A stretch of 40,928 nucleotides of DNA from an uncultured Clostridia bacterium (GTDB lineage Bacteria; Bacillota; Clostridia; RUG12999), in NCBI GenBank assembly GCA_934792465.1, contig CAKVOK010000029.1, forward strand, positions 1-40,928, in the 5' to 3' direction. The position numbers and the translations under genes were made by a program. The notes beneath the pieces are model-generated. The model saw nothing but the letters and a program-made list of their open reading frames with translations. It was not told the DNA's origin and searched no databases. Below are positions 31,257 through 38,810 of the stretch, piece after piece; position 1 is the stretch's first letter, and every line of letters begins with the position of its first letter.

Positions 31257-33101
31257 TCAGAATACTATTACTGCCTTGAACATATCGCCGTCCGTTACAA
31301 TCTCAAATTTACCGCCGCATACCTCCGTATATTCTTTGGCAATTGCGAGTCCGAGTCCGCTGCCCTCCTCGCTTCTGGATTTATCTCCCCGGACAAAGCG
31401 TTCCGTAATCTCCTGCGAATCGAAATCTATCGGGTATGCGGATATATTCTTAAATTCCGCAAATACACCGTTTTCCGTTCTGCGTGCCGAAACAAAAACT
31501 CTCGTGCCCTGCATGGAATATTTCAATGCGTTGTTTATGAGATTGCCGATAACTCTCGACATCTTCTTTCCGTCTGCCGATATATAAAGCTCATCTTCGA
31601 GATTTACGCAGAAATTCAGTCCCGATTTTTTTATTTCCTCGTCATATTCCGCCAGGCTTTGGTTTATCAGCAGCGACAAATCGAGCGTTTCCGTGTTCAA
31701 GACCTCGTTTCCGCTCTGCACCTTGGTAATATCGAACAAATCCGAAGTCAGCTTTTTCAGCCGTTCGCTTTTTTTCAGAATAATTTTCACATAATCAGCG
31801 GCTTCCTCCGGCAGATTCTCCGTGTTTTCAAGCAGCTGCGCATAATTTATTATAGATGTCAGCGGTGTTTTTAAATCGTGGGATACATTCGTTATAAGCT
31901 CGGTTTTCATGCGTTCCGCACGGATTTTTTCCGCAACCGAGCTTGAAATTCCCTCCCCGATATCGTTTATATCATAGGCAACCGCCGAATAGTCCTCGCA
32001 TTTCAGCTGCGGTATCTTGTAATCAAGCTTACCGGATTTTATCTCCGCCGCACCTTTTTTGATTTCATTAAATTCACGTGTGCGCACAGCTATGAAAAAC
32101 AGTCCGGCGACAATCCCGAATATACTGCCGACCGTTCCGAAGCATGAAACAACAATCGTATATATAATCAGCATAACCGCCGCTATTGCACCCGATTTCT
32201 TAGAAAGCAGCAGCTTTATTTCCTTTGCCGCTTTTTTAACTACCCTGAATATATACCGGAACATTTTCGCAATCAGACTTCTTTTCAAAAACGTTCTGTT
32301 TTTGATATTCCGCACAACCGAAAGCGCAAACATCAAAAACAGCAGTGCAAAAAATCCCACTCCGAAAAGCACAGCCGCCGTCATATTGACTTCCGGCGAC
32401 GTTATGCCTATCGCCGCAGGCAATACGGCAGCCGCAGCCGAAACCAGCGCAAGCAAAAGCGTTATTTCCGAATACATTCTGTCGATAATCCACATATGTA
32501 TTTCCTCATCATCGCCGTGCTTTCCGCATACTGCCGCAAGATATGCAAGCGCAAGCAATGCTGCGGCAAGCAATACGATATATTGATTCAGAATCCTTTC
32601 AAATTCCTTCTTCGCCTTTTGCTCCTCTTTTTCCTGTGCGGAATAATAATCATCTCTGACGGCAAGCATTATGCGGCTCGATTTCGGCAGGTATTCCGTC
32701 GGATATTCCATGCCCGTTGTGTCCTCGCAAAAATAATCGTCCTTATATGTATTCAAAAGAAAATGACGTTCGCTCTTTTTGCACTTTTCAATGTCGGCTT
32801 CTTTGCCGAAAACGGCTTGACCGTTGTTAATCTCTATGTAAAAATACAGCTTGTCCGAGTTATACAAAGCGACATCGTTCAGTTCCTCCGCCGTTATATT
32901 TCCCCGACCGTAATTTTCGACATAGCCCAAAACGCTGTCAAGTGCGCCTCTGGCGTCGAGAAGCGCATCCGAAAAAACATACTTCCAGCTGATTTGCGAT
33001 TTGCTGCAATTCAAGGCGATATTCGCCGAAAACATCACGGAGCATACGAACACTGTGCATGCGATAAATTTCATAAAGTTCGAATATAATATTTTTTTCA
33101 T
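31257..33101 (-). CDS. Sensor histidine kinase
   Basis: 614-aa membrane kinase. N-terminal TM (residues ~9-27), an extracytoplasmic domain of about 150 residues, a TM near 175-192 (YIVLLAAALLALAYLAAV), then an unusual cluster of further TM helices (~205-345: LLLALVSAAAAVLPAAIG, AAVLFGVGFFALLFLMFALS, GAIAAVMLIIYTIVVSCFGT). A HAMP-like linker leads to the H-box VSHDLKTPLTSIINYAQLLE (phospho-acceptor His408), the N-box VIGNLINNALKYS and the G-box GSGLGLAIAKEYT. The extra TM bundle exceeds the usual two-helix OmpR-type sensor and suggests membrane or intramembrane sensing. It begins 15 bp after its response regulator. Confidence 0.93.
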   Translation of the reverse strand: MKKILYSNFMKFIACTVFVCSVMFSANIALNCSKSQISWKYVFSDALLDARGALDSVLGYVENYGRGNITAEELNDVALYNSDKLYFYIEINNGQAVFGKEADIEKCKKSERHFLLNTYKDDYFCEDTTGMEYPTEYLPKSSRIMLAVRDDYYSAQEKEEQKAKKEFERILNQYIVLLAAALLALAYLAAVCGKHGDDEEIHMWIIDRMYSEITLLLALVSAAAAVLPAAIGITSPEVNMTAAVLFGVGFFALLFLMFALSVVRNIKNRTFLKRSLIAKMFRYIFRVVKKAAKEIKLLLSKKSGAIAAVMLIIYTIVVSCFGTVGSIFGIVAGLFFIAVRTREFNEIKKGAAEIKSGKLDYKIPQLKCEDYSAVAYDINDIGEGISSSVAEKIRAERMKTELITNVSHDLKTPLTSIINYAQLLENTENLPEEAADYVKIILKKSERLKKLTSDLFDITKVQSGNEVLNTETLDLSLLINQSLAEYDEEIKKSGLNFCVNLEDELYISADGKKMSRVIGNLINNALKYSMQGTRVFVSARRTENGVFAEFKNISAYPIDFDSQEITERFVRGDKSRSEEGSGLGLAIAKEYTEVCGGKFEIVTDGDMFKAVIVF

Positions 33102-33116
33102 TGCAAAATCCTCCCG

Positions 33117-33797
33117 TTAAACAATTTTATACCCTATTCCCCATACGACTTTCAAATATCTCGGTTCTTTCGGGTTAATCTCGATTTTCTCACGTATATG
33201 GCGTATATGCACGGCTATTGTGTTGTCGCCGACCGCCGCATATTCGTTCCATACCCTGCGATAAATTTCTTCGCTTGAAAATACCCTGCCCCGATTTTTG
33301 CATAAAAGCTCCAGAATTTTATATTCAATCGGGGTAAGGCGAACCTCCGCACCGTCAACGCATACGGTTTTGTTTTCCGTATTAACCGCCAGTCCGTCAA
33401 TCTCGATTACGCTTTTCAGATTTTCCGCCGCACCGAGCTTCGTATACCGGCGTATCTGCGATTTCACACGTGCCATGAGCTCGGACGGATTGAACGGCTT
33501 CGTCACGTAATCGTCCGCACCTGCCGTCAGACCCAGAATTTTGTCTGCGTCCTCGGATTTTGCGGAAATTATGATAACCGGTACGTTCTTCGTTTCACGC
33601 AGCTTCATCAGCGTTTTTATGCCGTCGAGTTTCGGCATCATAACATCGAGAATAATCAGCTGGACATCGCTGTCCGCCAAAATTTCGAGTGCTTCAAGTC
33701 CGTTGTACGCTTTGAAAACGCCGTAGCCCTCACCCAAAAGGAATATCGAAATGCTCTCGACGATTTCCCTGTCATCGTCCGCTACAAGTATGTTCAC
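33117..33797 (-). CDS. OmpR/PhoB-family response regulator
   Basis: 226-aa regulator. Receiver domain 1-115 (MNILVADDDREIVESISIFL) with phospho-acceptor Asp51 in LIILDVMMPKLDG and the conserved Lys in IIISAKSED. The winged-helix DNA-binding domain (~130-226) shows RLTPIEYKILELLCKNRGRV and AVHIRHIREKIEINPKEPRY, then WGIGYKI. GTG start at 33797 with GGAGGTGG upstream. It is the first gene of an operon with the kinase. Two direct repeats downstream of the promoter are candidate self-binding sites. Confidence 0.95.
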   Translation of the reverse strand: MNILVADDDREIVESISIFLLGEGYGVFKAYNGLEALEILADSDVQLIILDVMMPKLDGIKTLMKLRETKNVPVIIISAKSEDADKILGLTAGADDYVTKPFNPSELMARVKSQIRRYTKLGAAENLKSVIEIDGLAVNTENKTVCVDGAEVRLTPIEYKILELLCKNRGRVFSSEEIYRRVWNEYAAVGDNTIAVHIRHIREKIEINPKEPRYLKVVWGIGYKIV

Positions 33798-33830
33798 TTT
33801 ACCACCTCCGAATATATTTTATCATACGTC

Positions 33831-33864
33831 TATTAAGATTTTGCAATGAAATTTATTAAGATTT
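33831..33864 (-). promoter_or_regulatory. Direct repeats TATTAAGATTT, likely response-regulator site
   Basis: TATTAAGATTT occurs at 33831-33841 and 33854-33864, 23 bp apart (about two helical turns), immediately downstream of the operon's -10. OmpR-type regulators bind such tandem direct repeats. This location would suit negative autoregulation. Confidence 0.55.
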
Positions 33865-33871
33865 CTTAATT

Positions 33872-33900
33872 ATTATAATACTTAAACGAAGCTTTGTCAA
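33872..33900 (-). promoter_or_regulatory. Promoter of the two-component operon
   Basis: On the minus strand: -35 TTGACA (33900-33895), 17-bp spacer, -10 TATAAT (33877-33872). Confidence 0.85.
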
Positions 33901-33921
33901 GTTTTTCCGATTACGCATAAA

Positions 33922-33964
33922 GGCTGCGGTAAAACGATTTTCAAAATCGCATTGACCGCAGCCC
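33922..33964 (-). terminator. Large hairpin after the metallophosphoesterase gene
   Basis: GGCTGCGGT (33922-33930) / ACCGCAGCC (33956-33964), enclosing a second palindrome CGATTTT-C-AAAATCG. Only TTTATG follows on the minus strand, so it is a weak or Rho-assisted terminator. The rest of 33965-34070 shows nothing clear. Confidence 0.55.
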
Positions 33965-34070
33965 ACTCGGAAAAGCTGTGCGGAACAGACAAACCGAGCA
34001 ACGGCAAGCCCGTCCGTATTATTTTTACAAATTCCTTTAATTTTTCATCTGATGATATATACCGAAATTA

Positions 34071-35081
34071 TTACTCAAACGGAATATATCTGTCCCTAAT
34101 TGACGGCGAAAGCTCGTATGCAATATCCCTACACCATGTCCAATCCTCCGCCGCACCCAATTCAAGCGGCGACGGTCCGACATATTCGCTTTGAATACCT
34201 TTTACCGACGCACCCTTATCGTCAATTTCAATGATTGCAAACAGCGAATCCTTATACGGTGCAGTGTATTGTATATTCGGATATTTTTCATCAATTTCCT
34301 TTCCGTATCTTCCCTTGCAGCTTAAATCCACATCAAGCCACACATTTGACATACTGTTTACGGCATAATACCATACGTCATCAATTTTTTCAAGGCGATC
34401 CAAATGCTCATGCCCATACATCGATATAAGCACTTTATTCGGTGCGGAATTTATAACTTTTCTGACATCACCGCTGTTTAAAACAGAGTATTCCGTGCCG
34501 GCGAGTGCCTGATGTGAAAAGAGTATCGACGGATAAGGCGTTAATGAAAGATCCTTTTCAAGCCATTTAAGCTCTTCATCGGATATGTACGGAAGAACGG
34601 CATCGTCCTCCGGACGATAACTTTCATCAAAGTAATTTCCGTTTTCATAATCGACATATTTTCCGTCAAGCCTCATGAAATTTCCGTCGAGAACAATAAA
34701 GTGAACCCCTCCCATATCAAAAGAATAATACGTTTCATTCTTTGCGCCGTAATAGTCCAGAACCTGTTTTTTGGAACACATATCGCAATCATGATTTCCG
34801 ATTACGTGGTAAGACGGTTTCTCAAAATTCTTATACATACTGCGAATTTTATCCTTGTCGGCATATGTCGGGACATTGAGCGCATTCTCGATGTTTACCG
34901 GCCGTTTTTCCGGCGCACACACGCATTTTCTGTTTTCGTCCGGATAGCAAAAATCACCGAGATGAATTATGAAATCGACATTTTCCTTGCGGCAGGTATT
35001 CAAAAATTTTTCCAGCCTTTTCTCACCGTCATGTATAATATCAACATGAAGGTCTGCAAATACACCAAACTTAACTTTCAA
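34071..35081 (-). CDS. Metallophosphoesterase (calcineurin-like)
   Basis: 336-aa dimetal phosphoesterase, probably cytoplasmic. TTG at 35081 is chosen because GGAGGAG lies just upstream; the frame continues nine codons further without a ribosome site. All family blocks are present in order: D-x-H (FGVFADLHVD), G-D-x-x (HLGDFCYPD), GNHD (HVIGNHDCDMC), a late His (ILFSHQALAG) and GHEH (ISMYGHEHLDRL). The CVCAPEKRP insert between blocks I and II is unusual. The substrate is unknown; cyclic-nucleotide or 3',5'-type phosphodiesterases (CpdA/Icc-like) are the nearest general group. Confidence 0.9.
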   Translation of the reverse strand: MKVKFGVFADLHVDIIHDGEKRLEKFLNTCRKENVDFIIHLGDFCYPDENRKCVCAPEKRPVNIENALNVPTYADKDKIRSMYKNFEKPSYHVIGNHDCDMCSKKQVLDYYGAKNETYYSFDMGGVHFIVLDGNFMRLDGKYVDYENGNYFDESYRPEDDAVLPYISDEELKWLEKDLSLTPYPSILFSHQALAGTEYSVLNSGDVRKVINSAPNKVLISMYGHEHLDRLEKIDDVWYYAVNSMSNVWLDVDLSCKGRYGKEIDEKYPNIQYTAPYKDSLFAIIEIDDKGASVKGIQSEYVGPSPLELGAAEDWTWCRDIAYELSPSIRDRYIPFE

Positions 35082-35113
35082 GTTAATCTCCTCCGATTCG
35101 TTATACATATTAT

Positions 35114-35131
35114 CGGATTTTTACAAATCCG
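35114..35131 (-). promoter_or_regulatory. Palindrome in the metallophosphoesterase leader
   Basis: CGGATTT-TTAC-AAATCCG lies at or just after the predicted start site. It may be an operator or a 5'-UTR hairpin. Confidence 0.5.
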
Positions 35132-35140
35132 CATATGTCA

Positions 35141-35169
35141 ATTATAATGCCTTAATGTCCCAAGGTCAA
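35141..35169 (-). promoter_or_regulatory. Promoter of the metallophosphoesterase gene
   Basis: On the minus strand: -35 TTGACC (35169-35164), 17-bp spacer, -10 TATAAT (35146-35141). It lies between the symporter stop and the phosphoesterase start. Confidence 0.8.
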
Positions 35170-35201
35170 CATACAATATTTTTTTAACATACATTTCTTT
35201 C

Positions 35202-36488
35202 TCAACCGTTGAACCGCTTGTCAAGTATCGCCCTTTCCCCCTTTATTATATATCCGCCGAGTGCGAACAGCGCAGTCACGTTGACGAACGTCATAAGCCC
35301 GTTTACGCAGTCGGCTGCCGTCCATACGGCACCGCCGAGTGCGCCGGCATAATACATTGAAAAAAACGTCACCCCGGCATATATTATCTTCCATGCCCTA
35401 AATTCCTTTTTCGTCAGATACCCTATACACACATCTCCGAAATACTGCCAGCCTATCACTGTGGAAAACGCAAAAAATATTATTGATATATCGACAAATC
35501 TTTCGCCGCCGAAAAACAGCTTTCCGAAAGCCTCGTGTGCTGTGTTTTTGCCCGAAATCAGCACAGCCAGTCCAGTGAGCGTACATATTGTCAGCGTATC
35601 CAGAACAACCTCGAATATTCCCCACATCGCCTGACGGACTCCGTCCGATTCCTCCGCTGCGGCGTGCGCCATGGGTGCTGTGCCGAGCCCGGCTTCGTTT
35701 GAAAATATCCCTCTCGAAAATCCGAGCTGCATGGCATAAAACATCGCTGTTTTTCCGCTCTGCGTTTTCCCCGTGCCGAAAGCTTCCGTCACGATGCGGC
35801 AAAGCACCTCCGGCAGCTTATCGAGATTAAAGATTATCGCAAGCAGCGTCCCGAAAATATAAAAGCTTGCCATAAACGGCACTATCACGGACGATGCCTT
35901 GCCTATGCTTTTCATGCCGCCGATACATACGAACGCCGACAGCGCCGTGAAAAACACCGCCGAATAAATTCTGTTTATGCCCAATCTTGCCGCCGCTTCG
36001 GATATTTCTGCCGACTGCACCGCATTGCCCATCAAAAGGCAGCACATAACGCCCAGACACGAAAAAATCACGGGCAGTATTTTAAACCCCGCTCCGTCAT
36101 GCATATAATACATAGGACCGCCGAAGTTCCTGCCGTCCGCCTTTTTCCTGTATCTTGCCGCAAGCAGTATCTCACCGAATTTTATGCTCATTCCGAGTAT
36201 TGCGGAAACAATCATCCAAAAAAGCACGCCTGCGCCGCCGGCATATACCGCTCCGGCAACGCCGGCGATATTCCCCACGCCCACGCTGCTGCCGACAGAT
36301 GCCCACACCGATTCGAAAACGTTTACTCCGCCCTCTTTCTTTTCTCTGCAAAGCACGGTATTCTTAAGTATATATCCGATTCGGCGTATCTGAAAAAATC
36401 CTCCTCCCGCACTCAGATAAATCCCGAGCGACATCATAAGCAAAATAAGCGGGATTCCCCATATGATACCGTTTATTTTTTCAAGCAT
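35202..36488 (-). CDS. Sodium:alanine/glycine symporter (AGCS family)
   Basis: 428-aa integral membrane transporter importing alanine or glycine with Na+. ATG at 36488 with GGAGAGAG upstream; the frame's earlier ATG-like codons lack a ribosome site. Family features: N-terminal GIPLILLMMSLGIYLSAGGG, the SVGVGNIAGVAGAVYAGGAG signature, GGPMYYMHDG, and GIFSNEAGLGTAPMAHAAAE in the middle. About ten hydrophobic segments are visible. It is divergent from the marR gene. No reliable promoter could be fixed. Confidence 0.94.
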   Translation of the reverse strand: MLEKINGIIWGIPLILLMMSLGIYLSAGGGFFQIRRIGYILKNTVLCREKKEGGVNVFESVWASVGSSVGVGNIAGVAGAVYAGGAGVLFWMIVSAILGMSIKFGEILLAARYRKKADGRNFGGPMYYMHDGAGFKILPVIFSCLGVMCCLLMGNAVQSAEISEAAARLGINRIYSAVFFTALSAFVCIGGMKSIGKASSVIVPFMASFYIFGTLLAIIFNLDKLPEVLCRIVTEAFGTGKTQSGKTAMFYAMQLGFSRGIFSNEAGLGTAPMAHAAAEESDGVRQAMWGIFEVVLDTLTICTLTGLAVLISGKNTAHEAFGKLFFGGERFVDISIIFFAFSTVIGWQYFGDVCIGYLTKKEFRAWKIIYAGVTFFSMYYAGALGGAVWTAADCVNGLMTFVNVTALFALGGYIIKGERAILDKRFNG

Positions 36489-36565
36489 ATTCTCTCTCCG
36501 TTCCGTTTTGGCAAATCGTACAAAAATCACATGATTTTTTTATATTGTTTCTATAAATTAGTATA

Positions 36566-36594
36566 TTGCAAAAAATAATCAAATATGATATAAT
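36566..36594 (+). promoter_or_regulatory. Promoter of the marR-ABC exporter operon
   Basis: -35 TTGCAA (36566-36571), 17-bp spacer, -10 TATAAT (36589-36594) with TGA before it (extended -10). Confidence 0.85.
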
Positions 36595-36623
36595 GTTAGC
36601 ACACTAACTGTTACCATGCTAAC
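36595..36623 (+). promoter_or_regulatory. Probable MarR operator
   Basis: GTTAGCA (36595-36601) and TGCTAAC (36617-36623) are inverted, and a GTTAG/CTAAC pair (36595-36608) nests inside. The site starts directly after the -10 and covers the transcription start, so a bound repressor would block initiation. Confidence 0.7.
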
Positions 36624-36646
36624 AATTGAGGAGGTGCTTAATATCT

Positions 36647-37072
36647 ATGAAATATAAAGAGGCGGTCGGTCGGAACATAAAAATTTTAAGCAATCATTTC
36701 AGGCGCAGAGGGCAGGAATTTGAAAAATGCGGAGCCAACGGGCATATTTTGTTTTATCTGTATAAAAACCGCGAAAACGATATATACCAAAAGGATATAG
36801 AAGACGCATTTTCGATACGCCGTTCGACGGCAACGGGAGTTTTGCAGCGCATGGAGAAAAACGGACTTATAATCCGTTCATCGTGCAGTTTTGACGCAAG
36901 GCTCAAAACCATAAGTCTGACAGACAAGTCGCGGGCGCTCTTGAAGAGGATAGACGAATCTCTGGACGAAACCGAAACGATTGTACGCAAAGATATATCT
37001 CAAAGCGATTTGGATATATTCTTCAAAGTTGTTAAAAAAATGATTAAAAACATGGAGGAACATTATGATTAA
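36647..37072 (+). CDS. MarR-family transcriptional regulator
   Basis: 141-aa winged-helix repressor. ATG at 36647 with GAGGAGGTG upstream; the longer frame begins inside that ribosome site. The wHTH (residues ~45-100) reads ENDIYQKDIEDAFSIRRSTA, TGVLQRMEKNGLIIRSSCSF, DARLKTISLTDKSRALL. Its stop overlaps the start of the first ABC gene by 8 bp, so it is the first gene of the exporter operon and probably its ligand-responsive repressor, as in many multidrug exporter operons. Confidence 0.93.
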   Translation: MKYKEAVGRNIKILSNHFRRRGQEFEKCGANGHILFYLYKNRENDIYQKDIEDAFSIRRSTATGVLQRMEKNGLIIRSSCSFDARLKTISLTDKSRALLKRIDESLDETETIVRKDISQSDLDIFFKVVKKMIKNMEEHYD

Positions 37073-38810
37073 AAAACTTTTTTCTGCCGTGGGCGAATAC
37101 AAAAGAGATTCGCTGCTTGCTCCTCTTTTCGTAACCTTCGAGGTTATTTTAGAGGTTGTTATTCCTTTTTACATGGCAAAAATAATCGATAAAGGAATAA
37201 ATGCCGCCGATATGAATTATATCGTGCGAACCGGCATTTTGCTTGCGGTTTTTGCGCTCACATCGCTCATGTGCGGCGCACTTTCGGGAAAATTTGCGGC
37301 GAGCGCATCTGCCGGACTTGCGAAAAATCTGCGTCAAAAAATGTATTACAACATACAGGATTTTTCGTTTTCAAACATAGACAAATTTTCGAGTGCCAGC
37401 CTTGTTACAAGGCTCACAACGGATATAACCAACGTGCAAAACGCTTATCAGATGATTATAAGAGGTGCTGTGCGAAGCCCCGTTATGCTTGTTTCCGCAC
37501 TCGTTGCGGCATTCAAAATAAATTCAAGGCTTTCGCTGATATACCTGATTATAATACCGATACTCGGCGTGGGTCTTTATGCCATTATCAGCCGTGTTCA
37601 CCCGGTTTTCAAGCAGGTATTCAAAATCTACGACAAGCTGAACCGCGTCGTGCAGGAAAATCTGCGTGGTGTGCGTGTTGTGAAAGCGTTCGTGCGTGAG
37701 GATTACGAAACGAAAAAATTCAAAGAGGTTTCAAACGACATATGTCAAAAAACTTCTTTTGCCGAAAAAATCCTTGCATTCAACGCTCCGCTCATGCAGT
37801 TTTCGACATACGCCTGTATAATTATCCTTTCGTGGGTCGGCGCAAAACTCGTGGTTTCGACTCATTCCACGGCACTGACAACGGGACAGCTCCAGAGCCT
37901 GTTTTCGTATACAACACAGATTCTCATGAGCCTTATGATGCTTTCCATGATATTCGTCATGATAATCATGTCACGTGCTTCGGCGGAAAGAATCGTTGAA
38001 GTGCTTAATGAGAAAAGCAATCTGACGGACGACGACGCTCCCGTATTCGACGTTAAAAACGGCGAAATAGAATTTGAAAACGTAAACTTCGGATATAAAA
38101 ACAATCTGTGTCTTACGGACATTAATCTGAAAATACCGTCCGGCGCCACGGTCGGAATAATCGGCGGCACGGGCAGCGGAAAATCCACGCTTGTTCAGCT
38201 TATCCCACGTCTTTACGATGTGAATTCCGGCAGCGTGAAGGTCGGCGGCAAAGATGTGCGCAGCTACGATATTGAAGCACTGCGAAACAGCGTTGCAATG
38301 GTGCTGCAGAAAAACGTGCTGTTTTCCGGTACGATAAAAGACAATCTGCGCTGGGGCGACAAAAACGCAACGGACGAAGATATAGTCCGTGTATGCCGTC
38401 TGGCGTGCGCCGACGAATTTATATCGTCATTCCCGGACAAATACGATACGTATATCGAGCAGGGCGGCTCAAACGTATCGGGCGGTCAGAAGCAGCGTCT
38501 TTGCATTGCGAGGGCATTGCTGAAAAAGCCGAAAATACTTATTCTGGACGATTCCACGAGTGCAGTCGATACAAAGACGGATTCTCTCATAAGAAAAGCC
38601 TTTGCGGAAGAGATTCCGGACACTACGAAGCTTATTATCGCACAGCGAATTTCGTCCGTACAGAACGCCGACATGATTGTTGTGCTTGACGGCGGAAAGA
38701 TAAACGCCATAGGCACTCACGATGAGCTTCTCGAATCAAACGAAATTTACAAGGAAGTATATTATTCTCAGCAGAAAGGAGACGATACGAATGCCGGGTC
38801 CGATGAATAG
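37065..38810 (+). CDS. ABC exporter half-transporter, degenerate-ATPase subunit
   Basis: 581-aa fusion of a six-TM membrane domain (1-310) and an ATPase domain (~335-581). Walker A is GGTGSGKST (367-375), the signature VSGGQKQRL is intact, but the catalytic Glu after Walker B is Asp (LILDDST, Asp495-Asp496) and the switch His is Gln527 (IIAQRISSV). These are the marks of the degenerate site in heterodimeric exporters (TM287/288, BmrCD, LmrCD type), so it should pair with the next gene. It overlaps marR (8 bp) and the second subunit (20 bp). Export of a drug or cell-envelope compound is inferred. Confidence 0.95.
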   Translation: MIKKLFSAVGEYKRDSLLAPLFVTFEVILEVVIPFYMAKIIDKGINAADMNYIVRTGILLAVFALTSLMCGALSGKFAASASAGLAKNLRQKMYYNIQDFSFSNIDKFSSASLVTRLTTDITNVQNAYQMIIRGAVRSPVMLVSALVAAFKINSRLSLIYLIIIPILGVGLYAIISRVHPVFKQVFKIYDKLNRVVQENLRGVRVVKAFVREDYETKKFKEVSNDICQKTSFAEKILAFNAPLMQFSTYACIIILSWVGAKLVVSTHSTALTTGQLQSLFSYTTQILMSLMMLSMIFVMIIMSRASAERIVEVLNEKSNLTDDDAPVFDVKNGEIEFENVNFGYKNNLCLTDINLKIPSGATVGIIGGTGSGKSTLVQLIPRLYDVNSGSVKVGGKDVRSYDIEALRNSVAMVLQKNVLFSGTIKDNLRWGDKNATDEDIVRVCRLACADEFISSFPDKYDTYIEQGGSNVSGGQKQRLCIARALLKKPKILILDDSTSAVDTKTDSLIRKAFAEEIPDTTKLIIAQRISSVQNADMIVVLDGGKINAIGTHDELLESNEIYKEVYYSQQKGDDTNAGSDE

